Numbered from the stretch's first letter, positions 9,201 to 17,225 are shown. The stretch is 64,000 nucleotides of DNA from UBA1402 sp964488495 (GCA_964488495.1 CAZAUQ010000004.1:1-64000), one strand, 5' to 3'. The notes: a model not told the origin generated them from the letters alone. Program-made: numbers and translations.

Positions 9201-9931
9201 AGCGAAATCACCGATTCGATGTCCCGGGTTTCGAAAAAATCGGCTTTGTCTCCTGCTGTAGGAGCAAATTGTTCAATACAAGGGCCCTGATTAAAGGCCA
9301 CGTTGTCTTTATAAGCCGAAACCAGTTTATTGGGATGAGCCTCGGAGGTTTTGCGGATCAGCTTGAAAAGAGAATCTTCTTTTCCGACTCCATTGATTAC
9401 AAAATGACCGTTGAAGATTTTATGCCGACAATGTTCGGAATTCACCTGTGAGAAGCCGAAAACTTCACTGTCAGTAAGGTCACGGCCGATTTTTTTGGAC
9501 ACCTTTTCCAGGTATTCGATTTCATCGGGACTCAAAGCCAGGCCTTCTTGTTCGTTGTAGGCGGCAATATCCTGAATGTAAAGTATGGGTTCGGGTTTTT
9601 TGTGAATGCTGAATATTTCCTGGTCCAGGCCTTTGTAAATGCGTTGCAGCATTGGGTCATGTTCGGCCTTGACATCTGTTACGGGAAGAAACTCTTCGAT
9701 GCGGGTGATTCCTTTAAGGCCAAGATTCATGGCCATTTCTACTGCATTAGTACTCCAGGGAGTAATCATTTCGCGTCTGGGGCCGATAAAAATGCCTTCG
9801 ATTTGTGGCAGATTAAGGTATTGAGCCTGGTTAAACAACCAGATGAGCTTATGGCTTTCCTCTTGGGAAAAATTACGGTCGGCTTGCACAGCGAGCACAT
9901 TTCCGGCTGGGTTTTTAAAGAAATGAATCAT
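6224..9931 (-). CDS. purL: phosphoribosylformylglycinamidine synthase, single-chain
   Basis: Catalyses the fourth step of purine synthesis (FGAR + Gln + ATP to FGAM). At 1235 residues it is the large fused form: an N-terminal PurS-like part, two AIRS-type synthase domains (landmarks ETHNFPTTVEPFNGASTGTGG and PTGKDSLSMTQQYGKEK) and a C-terminal glutaminase with nucleophile Cys in LGICNGCQ and later WIAHGEGKF. The ATG at 9931 is chosen (MIHFFKNPAGN). A frame extension to a TTG at 9973 would begin inside the -7 promoter box, so it cannot be translated from that promoter. Two chromate-transporter halves follow with overlaps. Confidence 0.97.
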   Translation of the reverse strand: MIHFFKNPAGNVLAVQADRNFSQEESHKLIWLFNQAQYLNLPQIEGIFIGPRREMITPWSTNAVEMAMNLGLKGITRIEEFLPVTDVKAEHDPMLQRIYKGLDQEIFSIHKKPEPILYIQDIAAYNEQEGLALSPDEIEYLEKVSKKIGRDLTDSEVFGFSQVNSEHCRHKIFNGHFVINGVGKEDSLFKLIRKTSEAHPNKLVSAYKDNVAFNQGPCIEQFAPTAGDKADFFETRDIESVISLKAETHNFPTTVEPFNGASTGTGGEIRDRLGGGKASLPIAGTAVYMTSYARNDKNRSWEQAIQPRPWLYQTPEQILIKASNGASDFGNKFGQPLICGSLLTFEHEENQKKYAYDKVIMLAGGVGYANKKDALKETPQTGQKIVVLGGDNYRIGMGGGAVSSVETGKYSNAIELNAVQRANPEMQKRVANVIRALAESDHNPIVSIHDHGAGGHLNCLSELVESTGGLIEMDKLPVGDPTLSAKEIIGNESQERMGLLVNEEDLSLMRRIADRERAPMYVVGETTGDMRFVFKEKNGDCPIDMKLDDMFGKPPRTVITDQTIDETFSSLSYDPAKLNEYIQGVLQLEAVACKDWLTNKVDRSVTGKVARQQCAGEIQLPVCDLGAVALDYRGKAGIATSIGHAPQAALVDPKAGSVLAIAEALTNIVWAPLSDKLAGVSLSANWMWPCKNPGEDARLYKAVQAASDFAIALGINIPTGKDSLSMTQQYGKEKVFSPGTVIISAGAEVSDIRKIVTPVLKPNADYPVYFIDFSANQPKLGGSALAQSLNKLGSEVPQVKNAAYFRAAFNTVQSMLEKGMIAAGHDVSAGGLVTALLEMCFPNADGGLDIDLDSLAGLHESNKDLIHLLFAENPSVLVQVSNPEETEEYLTQAGIRHCRLGHYIPERKLKIKLQAKKHQLDIDALRDTWYRPSYLLDRRQSGEKAALERYSNYKNQALEFNFGKNFQGSFRQYGISPDRKGCSGIKAAIIREKGVNGDREMAYCLHLAGFDVKDVHMTDLMSGRETLEDINMIVFVGGFSNSDVLGSAKGWAGGFLFNPTAQKSLDAFYARPDTLSLGICNGCQCMVALDLIYPEHKDKPNMLHNDSHKFESEFVSVAIPENHSVMFGSLAGNKLGIWIAHGEGKFDLPYSEDKYHIVAKYNHDAYPANPNGSKYSTAGICSADGRHLAMMPHLERAVFPWQWAHYPAGRNKTDEVTPWIEAFVNAREWIEKKKA

Positions 9932-9970
9932 AAGGGAATGGTTTACGACAGGACTCTCGAAATCCTGCTG

Positions 9971-9978
9971 CAAAGGTA
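9971..9978 (-). promoter_or_regulatory. purL -7 element (TACCTTTG)
   Basis: Read on the minus strand the box matches the Bacteroidota -7 consensus TAnnTTTG and sits about 40 bases before the purL ATG. No clear -33 TTTG is visible. It is divergent to the CBM9-like gene's box 33 bases away; the two boxes with their flanks form an imperfect inverted repeat. Confidence 0.7.
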
Positions 9979-10011
9979 GTTAAAAAATAAACATACAGAG
10001 CTATATTTGCA

Positions 10012-10019
10012 GCCCGGAA
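10012..10019 (+). promoter_or_regulatory. -7 element (TATATTTG) of the CBM9-like gene
   Basis: Matches TAnnTTTG and ends 12 bases before the ATG of the CBM9-like gene, implying a very short leader. It is divergent from the purL promoter. Confidence 0.65.
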
Positions 10020-10031
10020 TAGCAGGATCAT

Positions 10032-10691
10032 ATGAAGAAACAAATCTCATTGCCCTTAATTCAGACATTAGATTCATTAAGTACTGAATCAGAAAGCGAT
10101 AGTATACGAGAGTTACTTTACTGGCAAGGTTCAGTTCTAAAGCTGGATTGCCTCAACTGGCCGGAGGATTTTCCTTATGCTCCCAAAACCAGACTTTGTA
10201 TGGGCAGGAGTAGTCTGGGCATTTATCTTCATTTTGTAGTTGAAGAAATTGAAAAGCGCACGATCTATCACAGCGACAACTCTCCTGTCTGGCAGGACAG
10301 TTGTGTTGAATTTTTTGTTGCTTTGCCCTCTGAAGAGGAATATTTTAATTTCGAATTTAACTCCCTGGGCTATTGCCTGGCGGCCAAGCGAAAAAGTCGC
10401 GAAGAATTTGTCCTTTTCAGTCCTGAACAGCTGGCATTAATCAAACGTTGCCCCGGATCAACAAATGCTTACCCCGAAAAAGCTGTTCAGGTCTGGTCTC
10501 TGACTGTTTATATTCCTTTTGTTTTATTGGGCCTGGATTGTACTTGTTTACCGAAGGTTTTGAATGCTAATTTTTATAAGTGTTGTTCGTCTTGCACTCA
10601 AAAGCATTACCTGAGCTGGAGCCCGGTTCATTCGGTAAAACCTGATTTTCACCGCCCTCAGGATTTTGGAGTATTGCTTTTAGAAAAGTAA
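10032..10691 (+). CDS. CBM9-like carbohydrate-binding domain protein
   Basis: 219 residues, resembling the small stand-alone family 9-like carbohydrate-binding proteins common in Bacteroidota. Visible landmarks are LDCLNWPEDFPYAPKTRLCM, IYLHFVVEE, and the stretch SPVWQDSCVEFFVALP followed by YFNFEFNSLGYCL, which is typical of the CBM9 beta-sandwich. No signal peptide is visible, so it may be cytoplasmic. The function in this genome is unknown. It stands alone, with its own promoter, convergent with the MBL hydrolase gene 67 bases away. Confidence 0.75.
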   Translation: MKKQISLPLIQTLDSLSTESESDSIRELLYWQGSVLKLDCLNWPEDFPYAPKTRLCMGRSSLGIYLHFVVEEIEKRTIYHSDNSPVWQDSCVEFFVALPSEEEYFNFEFNSLGYCLAAKRKSREEFVLFSPEQLALIKRCPGSTNAYPEKAVQVWSLTVYIPFVLLGLDCTCLPKVLNANFYKCCSSCTQKHYLSWSPVHSVKPDFHRPQDFGVLLLEK

Positions 10692-10758
10692 CGACACGGG
10701 AAAAAAGAACAAATTGTAAGCAGGCAAGTCTAAAAAAATTATAATAAAACAAAGCCTG

Positions 10759-11607
10759 TTATAGCATAGAAGTTTCTTCGTCAAGCGAAATGGGGGAAGC
10801 AGCTTCCCAAATACGACCGTTGCTTTTTTTGAGTCCGGCAATTTTAGTGTAACAATCGTGGTAAAAGACCAGTCCGGCCTGCAGTTCACAGGCTTCTTCC
10901 AAAAGCCGCATTTTTTCCTCTACTGCCAGCAGGGCGTGGTTGTCTACGGCAGCAATGCAGCCTTGGGCAATGTGGGGAGCCATGGGAACCACATCGCCGG
11001 GGAAAATAAGATTACCCCGCTCCGTGTGGATAAAGGAGACTAGTTGATCATAGGTATGGCCCTGGTAGAGTTTAAGTTCCAGGCCGGGAAACAAGCTTTG
11101 ATCCTTTTCGATAAAATGTAATTTGCCGGCATCCATCACAGCCTGCATATTCTCGGGCAAATAGGCGTCAGCTTCCCAAAAAGATGGATGAAGTGAATTA
11201 TGCCATTGAGCTGCGCTTACCCAGTGGCGGGCATGTGGAAAGCAAAGCTCAGTTTCTCCCTTGCTGCCTGTTCGGGTGCAGCCTCCGCAATGGTCAAAGT
11301 GCAGATGGCTCAGTACCACATCGGTGACTTGCATGGCGTCGTAGCCTTTTTTTTTCAATACCTCAGTTACCTCAAGCAGGTCGTGAAAGCGATAAAAAGT
11401 CATCCCTCTTAACTTTTTGCTTCCCACTCCCGTATCAAAAAGCACTTTTCGTTCGCCAAAATCAACGAAAAGACAACGCATGCTCAGGGGACTGCGATTC
11501 TCTTGGTCGGCAGGGTATTTTTTGGACCAGACTTTTTGGGACATTATGCCAAACATAGCTCCTGCTTCGGTCGAAAAAAAGCCCGTTTCTATACAGAAGA
11601 AGTTCAT
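10759..11607 (-). CDS. MBL-fold metallo-hydrolase
   Basis: A cytosolic metal-dependent hydrolase of unknown substrate, 282 residues. The metal motif HLHFDHCGG is preceded by VTDVVLS, with later ligands in LKLYQGHTYDQ and NLIFPGDVVP. The layout matches the lactonase/AttM-like branch of the fold, but no substrate can be assigned. The ATG at 11607 (MNFFCIETGFFSTEAGAMFG) is preferred. A 54-residue extension upstream in the same frame would run across the rfbD promoter and into rfbD's coding sequence, and is low-complexity. It is divergent from rfbD by 36 bases and convergent with the CBM9-like gene. Confidence 0.85.
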   Translation of the reverse strand: MNFFCIETGFFSTEAGAMFGIMSQKVWSKKYPADQENRSPLSMRCLFVDFGERKVLFDTGVGSKKLRGMTFYRFHDLLEVTEVLKKKGYDAMQVTDVVLSHLHFDHCGGCTRTGSKGETELCFPHARHWVSAAQWHNSLHPSFWEADAYLPENMQAVMDAGKLHFIEKDQSLFPGLELKLYQGHTYDQLVSFIHTERGNLIFPGDVVPMAPHIAQGCIAAVDNHALLAVEEKMRLLEEACELQAGLVFYHDCYTKIAGLKKSNGRIWEAASPISLDEETSML

Positions 11608-11616
11608 ATATTTACT

Positions 11617-11624
11617 TAATTTTG
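11617..11624 (+). promoter_or_regulatory. rfbD -7 element (TAATTTTG)
   Basis: TAnnTTTG match 19 bases before the rfbD ATG, in the short space between rfbD and the divergent MBL gene. No -33 TTTG at the usual spacing was found. Confidence 0.65.
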
Positions 11625-11643
11625 CGGCAAAGTTATAAAAATT

Positions 11644-12528
11644 ATGACACAGAAAGTTGTTCTTGTTACCGGAGCTAATGGCCAATTGGGTTCTGAAATC
11701 AGGTTGTTGGCAAATAAATATCCTCAATTTGCTTTTACTTTTACCGACATTCAGGAGTTGGATTTGCAAAATTCAACAGCGGTTACAGACTGTTTCAGAC
11801 AGCTGAAACCGGCTTATCTGATAAATTGTGCCGCCTATACAGCTGTAGAAAAAGCAGAAAACGACATTGAGCTTTGCTACTCCATCAACAGCACTGCGGT
11901 CAGAAACCTGGCTTTGGCTGCTAAACAACAGAATACTATTGTTTTACATGTTTCCACAGATTATGTTTTCGATGGGAAGCAAGTCAAGCCTTACCGCGAA
12001 AGCGATCCTGTTTGCCCTGTTTCGGTCTATGGTAAGAGCAAGTTGCAGGGAGAACAAGCCCTGAACGAAATCTGGCCTTCTTTGTCGGTCATAGTACGTA
12101 CCGCCTGGCTTTATTCTGCTTTTGGAAATAATTTTGTAAAGACAATGATTCGGCTTGGCCGTGAAAAATCAGAACTCAGAGTGGTCGATGATCAATGGGG
12201 TAGCCCTACCTATGCGGTGGATCTGGCAGAGGTTTTAATGAAAATCATTATGTGTGCCGAAGCTGGGCATTTTACACCGGGCATCTATCATTACAGCAAC
12301 GAAGGGAAATGTTCCTGGTTCCAATTTGCACAAAGAATTCATCAATTGGCAGGAATCACCGGCTGTACCATTATTCCGGTGACTACTGCCGAATACCCTA
12401 CGGCTGTCCAAAGACCAGCTTACAGCCTTCTGGACAAATCCAAAATACGCAAGGATTACGGAGTGAATGTTCCTTTGTGGACTGAAAGTCTGGAGGCCTG
12501 CCTATCGAGATTAAATAATTGTAAGTAA
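11644..12528 (+). CDS. rfbD: dTDP-4-dehydrorhamnose reductase
   Basis: Last step of dTDP-L-rhamnose synthesis, reducing dTDP-4-keto-L-rhamnose with NADPH. The 294 residues carry the nucleotide-binding motif VTGANGQLGSEI near residue 7, the SDR catalytic pair in SVYGKSKLQGE (YxxxK) and the typical AYTAVEKAEND and STDYVFDG segments. No rfbA, B or C is in the window, so the rest of the pathway must lie elsewhere. It precedes a GH105 lipoprotein gene by 12 bases and is probably co-transcribed with it. Confidence 0.95.
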   Translation: MTQKVVLVTGANGQLGSEIRLLANKYPQFAFTFTDIQELDLQNSTAVTDCFRQLKPAYLINCAAYTAVEKAENDIELCYSINSTAVRNLALAAKQQNTIVLHVSTDYVFDGKQVKPYRESDPVCPVSVYGKSKLQGEQALNEIWPSLSVIVRTAWLYSAFGNNFVKTMIRLGREKSELRVVDDQWGSPTYAVDLAEVLMKIIMCAEAGHFTPGIYHYSNEGKCSWFQFAQRIHQLAGITGCTIIPVTTAEYPTAVQRPAYSLLDKSKIRKDYGVNVPLWTESLEACLSRLNNCK

Positions 12529-12540
12529 AACACCATTGTG

Positions 12541-13782
12541 ATGAAAAGAATTCAATTTCTAAAGCCAGGCAACACTATTTTACTGCTTGTTGTAAGTATG
12601 GCCTTGTTTGCTGCCTGTGGGCAAAAAAATACTGAAAAGCCACTTTCTGTTCGCATGGCCGAAAGCGAAATGATCAGGACGCCTGTCCCCAGCGATCTGG
12701 ATTCAAGCAAAGGCCGCCTCAAATGGAACTATACGCAAGGACTGGAATTGCTGGCTTTCATGGACTTGTACGAAGTAAGCGGAGATGAACGTTTTTGGAA
12801 TTATGCCGCCCGCTATGCCGATACCATGATCAGCCCGCAGGCTGAGATTTATTCCTACAATAAAACCAACTACAATATTGACCATATTTGTCCCGGGCGA
12901 ATTCTGTTTCGTATGTACGACAAAACCGGAGAAGCAAAATACAAAATGGCTTTAGATACCTTGTTTTCACAGCTGCAAACACATCCACGTACTTCTGATG
13001 GAGGTTTTTGGCATAAAAAAGTCTATCCGTATCAAATGTGGCTGGACGGCTTGTATATGGGTCAACCCTTTTATGCCGAATATATTAGCCGCTATGTTGA
13101 CGCTTCAGAACAGCAAAACTTGTATGAGGATGTTGTTCGCCAGTTTGTTACGGTGGGCAAACATACCTACGATTCTCTCACCGGCGTCTACAGGCATGGC
13201 TGGGACGAAACCCGCTCTATGTTCTGGGCTGATAAAGAAAGCGGTCAATCGGCCCATTGCTGGGGCAGAGGCCTGGGCTGGTATGTGATGGGTCTGGTGG
13301 ATGTACTGGATTATATACCGGGGCAGGAACAACGTCAGGTTTTGATCGATATTCTAAAAGAAATATACGAGGTTTTACCCAACTACGCAGATCCTAAAAC
13401 CGGTATGTGGTATCAGATCCTGGAGTTTCCGGACAGGGAAGGTAATTATCAGGAATCTACTGCATCCGTCATGTTTGTTTATGGCCTGCTCAAAGGGGTT
13501 AAAACAGGTGTTTTTGATGCATCTTACCGCAAGAAGGCCCTGCAATGGTATGAGATGTTTGTGGATCGTTTTGTAAAAGAAAATCCAGACGGAACCATCA
13601 GCATCACCGACTGCTGTGCAGGCGCAGGACTGGGCGGTTCACAAAACCGCAGCGGAAAATACGACTATTACATTAACGAAACCATTATCATCGAAAACGA
13701 TTGCAAGGCTGTAGGGCCATTTATTCAGGCTTCGCTGATTTACGAAGAATTCAAATCCGATAAGTCCGGAAAACAGAAATAA
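12541..13782 (+). CDS. GH88/GH105 unsaturated glycuronyl hydrolase, lipoprotein
   Basis: Probably removes unsaturated uronic acid from pectin or rhamnogalacturonan lyase products at the cell envelope. The 413 residues begin with a lipoprotein signal (LLLVVSMALFAACGQ; lipobox AAC). The (alpha/alpha)6 barrel shows GGFWHKKVYPYQMWLDGLYM, whose Asp matches the catalytic position of GH105, and SAHCWGRGLGWYVMGLVD. The ATG at 12541 is chosen over the GTG directly before it. The neighbour rfbD makes activated rhamnose, so the pair mixes rhamnose synthesis with a rhamnogalacturonan-type hydrolase; a role in remodelling the cell's own glycan is possible but unproven. Confidence 0.88.
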   Translation: MKRIQFLKPGNTILLLVVSMALFAACGQKNTEKPLSVRMAESEMIRTPVPSDLDSSKGRLKWNYTQGLELLAFMDLYEVSGDERFWNYAARYADTMISPQAEIYSYNKTNYNIDHICPGRILFRMYDKTGEAKYKMALDTLFSQLQTHPRTSDGGFWHKKVYPYQMWLDGLYMGQPFYAEYISRYVDASEQQNLYEDVVRQFVTVGKHTYDSLTGVYRHGWDETRSMFWADKESGQSAHCWGRGLGWYVMGLVDVLDYIPGQEQRQVLIDILKEIYEVLPNYADPKTGMWYQILEFPDREGNYQESTASVMFVYGLLKGVKTGVFDASYRKKALQWYEMFVDRFVKENPDGTISITDCCAGAGLGGSQNRSGKYDYYINETIIIENDCKAVGPFIQASLIYEEFKSDKSGKQK

Positions 13783-13887
13783 AATTCAGCTTATTTATAC
13801 CCTTTATTGTTGATACAGTGCTTGCATGAAAAACTCAAAAGTAGCTAAAAATTCACCAATTAGAGCTTTAAATGTAAAAACAAATCG

Positions 13888-13895
13888 TATCTTTG
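13888..13895 (+). promoter_or_regulatory. mdh -7 element (TATCTTTG)
   Basis: TAnnTTTG match about 61 bases before the mdh ATG, giving an expected leader of roughly 55 bases. A TTTA 17 bases upstream (13867-13870) is the best -33 candidate. The rest of the 174-base gap between the GH105 gene and mdh is A+T-rich, with no other feature seen. Confidence 0.7.
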
Positions 13896-13956
13896 TCGTC
13901 CTTTTTGAACAGAGGGTTTTTAATAGTATAATAAGTTGATTTAGATTTAGTATTTT

Positions 13957-14895
13957 ATGTCAAAAGTAAGTGTAATAGGAGCAGGAAATGTAGGCGCAAC
14001 TTGTGCGGATGTGATGGCCATCAACGAAGTGGCAGATGAAATTGTCCTATTGGACATTAAAGAAGGGATTGCAGAGGGCAAAGCTCTCGATATGAAACAA
14101 GCTTCCTGTTTTTTGAGCATGGATACCAAAATAACAGGCACTACAGGAGATTATTCCAAAACGGCCGGTTCTGATGTGGTTGTGATCACCTCTGGTATTC
14201 CCCGTAAGCCCGGAATGACCAGGGAAGAACTTATTGGTGTGAATGCCGGAATAGTGAAAGATGTTGCTGCTAATGTTCTGAAGTATTCACCCGACGCTAT
14301 AATGGTTGTCATCAGCAATCCCATGGATACGATGACCTATCTGGTCCAAAAAACGTTCGGCCTTCCAAAAAATCGTATTATTGGATTGGGAGGAGCTTTG
14401 GATAGTTCCCGTTTCAAAACATATCTAGGCACAGCCCTGGGCAATGCCAATCTGAACGACATCGAAGCCAGCGTTATTGGTGGACACGGAGATACCACCA
14501 TGATACCACTGACCCGATTCGCCACCTATAAGGGCATTCCGGTTTCTGAATTTCTTACCGAAGAGGACTTGAAAAAGGTTGTATCTGACACCATGGTTGG
14601 CGGAGCCACCCTTACCAAATTACTTGGCACCTCGGCCTGGTACGCTCCCGGAGCTGCCGGAGCTTACCTGGTTGAAGCCATTTTGCGTGACCAGAAAAAG
14701 GTGCTGCCCTGCAGCGTCTATCTCGAAGGTGAATACGGACAAAAAGACATTTGTATTGGTGTTCCGGTAGTTGTTGGTAAGAATGGCTGGGAAAAAATAG
14801 TGAACTTCAAACTAAATGCCAGGGAACAGGCTTTGTTTGATAAAAGCGCTGAAGCTGTTCGGTCCACCAACACCGTACTGAACGTGGTACTGTAA
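13957..14895 (+). CDS. mdh: malate dehydrogenase
   Basis: NAD-dependent oxidation of malate to oxaloacetate. The 312 residues are of the LDH-like MDH type: dinucleotide motif VIGAGNVGATCADVMA (residue 5 on), substrate loop with SGIPRKPGMTREEL (Arg-type, malate specific), SNPMDTMTYL, and catalytic His in IGGHGDTTMIPL. It has its own promoter and ends in a strong intrinsic terminator 7 bases after the stop, so it appears monocistronic. Confidence 0.97.
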   Translation: MSKVSVIGAGNVGATCADVMAINEVADEIVLLDIKEGIAEGKALDMKQASCFLSMDTKITGTTGDYSKTAGSDVVVITSGIPRKPGMTREELIGVNAGIVKDVAANVLKYSPDAIMVVISNPMDTMTYLVQKTFGLPKNRIIGLGGALDSSRFKTYLGTALGNANLNDIEASVIGGHGDTTMIPLTRFATYKGIPVSEFLTEEDLKKVVSDTMVGGATLTKLLGTSAWYAPGAAGAYLVEAILRDQKKVLPCSVYLEGEYGQKDICIGVPVVVGKNGWEKIVNFKLNAREQALFDKSAEAVRSTNTVLNVVL

Positions 14896-14902
14896 TTTTA
14901 TC

Positions 14903-14940
14903 GGGGAAGTTGTAATTACGCAACTTCCCCATTTTTTTTT
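14903..14940 (+). terminator. intrinsic terminator of mdh
   Basis: Perfect 10-bp stem (GGGGAAGTTG / CAACTTCCCC), 8-base loop, one A, then nine T. It starts 7 bases after the mdh stop codon and ends just before the SPOR gene start. Confidence 0.95.
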
Positions 14941-14944
14941 CAAG

Positions 14945-15469
14945 ATGCTGAAAACTTCTGATACCGTCCGGAAAATAATATTGATTAGCCTCGTTCTGCA
15001 GCTTAGCTTCGGAGCGACTCAAAAGCTATATGCCCAACAGGACAGCATTGATCAATCCGGTGAACGCTTTATACAGCGTTTGCAATCTCCCGAAAAAAAC
15101 AAGGGTGTTGTACGGATTTATCAGGACGGGCGCATTGTTGACTTGATTGGCAGTAAGCAAATGCCGACTAACATAATCAAGGACGGAGATAAAGCCCTGG
15201 TCAGTCTGAACGGCTGGCGTATCCAACTGTTTTCGGGTAATAATCAGGCAACAGCCAAAGAAGAAGCTTTTCGTAAGGAAGCTTTAGTAAAGGCTAAACT
15301 ACCTGATTTAAACACCTACGTTATTTATAACGCTCCGTTTTGGAGGGTGCGTGTCGGAGATTTCTTTACTTACGAAGAGGCCTACGAGGTCTTACTCGAT
15401 TTAAGAAGAAGCTTTGTATTCGGACGCGAAATGTCTATAGTCCGCGAAAAAATTCAGGTTGAACCCTAG
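14945..15469 (+). CDS. SPOR-domain periplasmic protein
   Basis: 174 residues with an N-terminal signal peptide (KIILISLVLQLSFGATQKLYA, cut probably after YAQ) and a C-terminal SPOR-like domain (about residues 90-165: GWRIQLFSGNNQATAKEEAF; FWRVRVGDFFTYEEAYEVLL). SPOR domains bind denuded peptidoglycan, often at division sites. The ATG lies only 4 bases after the end of the mdh terminator, and no -7 box is visible upstream of it; how it is transcribed is unclear, perhaps by read-through. folE follows after 44 bases. Confidence 0.82.
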   Translation: MLKTSDTVRKIILISLVLQLSFGATQKLYAQQDSIDQSGERFIQRLQSPEKNKGVVRIYQDGRIVDLIGSKQMPTNIIKDGDKALVSLNGWRIQLFSGNNQATAKEEAFRKEALVKAKLPDLNTYVIYNAPFWRVRVGDFFTYEEAYEVLLDLRRSFVFGREMSIVREKIQVEP

Positions 15470-15513
15470 CCGGAAGGCTGTCTCGCATAAAGATGAGATA
15501 AAGAACTAAACCT

Positions 15514-16107
15514 ATGATAGACAAACGATTAATCCTTGGAACTGAACCCAATCCGATTCAGGATGAAATTGCCGGACATTACCTGGAAATTTTACGTTTA
15601 CTGGGGGAAGACACACAACGTGAAGGCTTGTTGAAAACCCCAAAGCGCATAGCCAAAGCCATGCAATTTCTTACTTATGGTTATCACCTGGATCCCGAAG
15701 AAGTGTTGAAATCAGCTAAATTTCATGAGGAATACCGCCAGATGGTCATAGTCAGGGATATCGATTTTTATTCCATGTGCGAACACCATATGTTGCCCTT
15801 TTACGGTAAAGCCCATGTAGCGTATATTCCCAATCAGTATATTACAGGCTTGAGTAAAATTGCCCGGGTAGTGGATATTTTTTCACGCCGCTTACAGTTA
15901 CAGGAGCGTATGACTACGCAAATTAAAGAATGCATTCAGAGAACCCTTGACCCTCTGGGTGTGATGGTTGTGATTGAGGCACAACATCTTTGTATGCAGA
16001 TGCGGGGAGTGGAAAAACAAAACTCTGTCACTATCACTTCCGATTTTACCGGCGTCTTTAATCAGGCAAAGACCAGGCAGGAATTTATGAACCTGATCGA
16101 AAAATAA
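15514..16107 (+). CDS. folE: GTP cyclohydrolase I
   Basis: First step of tetrahydrofolate/pterin synthesis: GTP to dihydroneopterin triphosphate. The 197 residues carry zinc ligands Cys89 and His92 in MCEHHMLPFYGKAHVAY and a third Cys in EAQHLCMQMRGV. SKIARVVDIFSRRLQLQE is a family signature. The protein is full length for the bacterial homodecamer. It is located between the SPOR gene and a 2-hydroxyacid dehydrogenase, 34 bases before the latter. Confidence 0.97.
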   Translation: MIDKRLILGTEPNPIQDEIAGHYLEILRLLGEDTQREGLLKTPKRIAKAMQFLTYGYHLDPEEVLKSAKFHEEYRQMVIVRDIDFYSMCEHHMLPFYGKAHVAYIPNQYITGLSKIARVVDIFSRRLQLQERMTTQIKECIQRTLDPLGVMVVIEAQHLCMQMRGVEKQNSVTITSDFTGVFNQAKTRQEFMNLIEK

Positions 16108-16141
16108 GAGTTTCTGAAAAACTTTTTTTGAATCTAAGGCC

Positions 16142-17107
16142 ATGAAAAAGAAACATTCTATTTGTGTACTGGACGCTTATACCTGCAACCCCGGAGACTT
16201 GTCCTGGGATGCTCTCCGTGAATACGGAACCTTGCAGGTGTACGATCGCAGCCCCGAAGAAAAAGTTCTTGAGTTCGCTGCCCAGGCCGATATTTTGCTC
16301 ACCAACAAGGTGGTTATTAACAAAGATCTCATTATACAGCTGCCCCGACTCAAGTATATAGGAATTCTGGCAACAGGCTATAACGTAGTTGATATTCATG
16401 CAGCCAAAGCCCACAACATAGTGGTCACCAATATTCCGGCCTACAGCACCAATTCTGTGGCTCAGATGGTGTTTGCCCATGTGCTCAACATTTGCAATCA
16501 GGTACAATATCACGTGCAGGAAGTTAATAAAGGCCGTTGGTCCGAATGCCGGGATTTTTCTTTTTTCGATAAACCATTGATGGAACTTAAGGGTAAAACA
16601 ATGGGTATTGTGGGTTTAGGTAATATTGGAATGACCACCGCCAAATTGGCTTTGGCTTTTGGAATGGAGGTTATTGCACTGACAAGCAAGACCAAAGAAG
16701 ATTTAACTGACGGCATCCGACCGGTCAGCGAAGAGGAAATATTTCGCCAAAGTGACGTGTTAAGCCTGCATTGCCCTCTGACACCCGAAACCAGAAACTT
16801 TGTGCGCAAAGAAAAACTAGCCTTAATGAAAGCCGGAGCTATATTGGTGAATTTGAGCCGCGGGCCATTGGTTAACGAGCAAGACCTGGCATGGGCCCTT
16901 AATAACGACAAACTTTATGCAGCAGCGGTTGATGTACTATCGAAAGAACCTCCCGGGGACGATAACCCCTTACTGACAGCCAAAAATTGCTATATTACCC
17001 CTCATATTGCCTGGGCAACCAAAGAAGCGCGTGCGCGTTTGATTGCACAGGCAGTCGATAACGTAAGAGCATTTGTGGAAGGTCGTCCGATTAACCAAAT
17101 CGTTTAG
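16142..17107 (+). CDS. D-2-hydroxyacid dehydrogenase (glycerate dehydrogenase-like)
   Basis: NAD(P)-dependent reduction of a 2-keto acid; relatives are often named glycerate/hydroxypyruvate reductase. The 321 residues show the Rossmann motif GIVGLGNIGMTTAKLA near residue 153 and the catalytic set Arg in LVNLSRGPLVNE, Glu in DVLSKEPPGDDNPL and His in ITPHIAWAT. The substrate binding part starts with ILATGYNVVDI. Substrate identity is not fixed by sequence. It is the last gene of the SPOR-folE run. Confidence 0.9.
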   Translation: MKKKHSICVLDAYTCNPGDLSWDALREYGTLQVYDRSPEEKVLEFAAQADILLTNKVVINKDLIIQLPRLKYIGILATGYNVVDIHAAKAHNIVVTNIPAYSTNSVAQMVFAHVLNICNQVQYHVQEVNKGRWSECRDFSFFDKPLMELKGKTMGIVGLGNIGMTTAKLALAFGMEVIALTSKTKEDLTDGIRPVSEEEIFRQSDVLSLHCPLTPETRNFVRKEKLALMKAGAILVNLSRGPLVNEQDLAWALNNDKLYAAAVDVLSKEPPGDDNPLLTAKNCYITPHIAWATKEARARLIAQAVDNVRAFVEGRPINQIV

Positions 17108-17177
17108 CAAGCGATTTAATTCCTGCCTTAAAGACAGGCCGGCAATAAAAAAAACTTTGTCCAGAAGCTAAGACCGG

Positions 17178-17201
17178 CAGCTTTTCAAAGCTGTTTGTTA
17201 T
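17178..17201. terminator. possible weak hairpin terminator between convergent genes
   Basis: A 7-bp perfect stem (CAGCTTT / AAAGCTG) with a 2-base loop followed by TTTGTTATT. It lies between the end of the 2-hydroxyacid dehydrogenase gene and the end of the opposing HD phosphodiesterase gene. The tight loop makes it an uncertain terminator. Confidence 0.35.
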
Positions 17202-17225
17202 TCTAAATCCTCTTGTTTGTTGGAG

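Noticed and set aside
9932..9973. N-terminal extension of PurL to a TTG start
   Set aside because: The TTG lies inside the TACCTTTG promoter box, so it would not be in the transcript; MIHFFKNPAGN is the normal PurL start.
10692..10758. Terminator between the CBM9-like and MBL genes
   Set aside because: Only a 5-bp CAGGC/GCCTG pair with a 28-base loop is present; too weak to call.
11608..11769. 54-residue extension of the MBL hydrolase
   Set aside because: It runs across the divergent rfbD promoter and rfbD codons and has no domain similarity; the ATG at 11607 is adequate.
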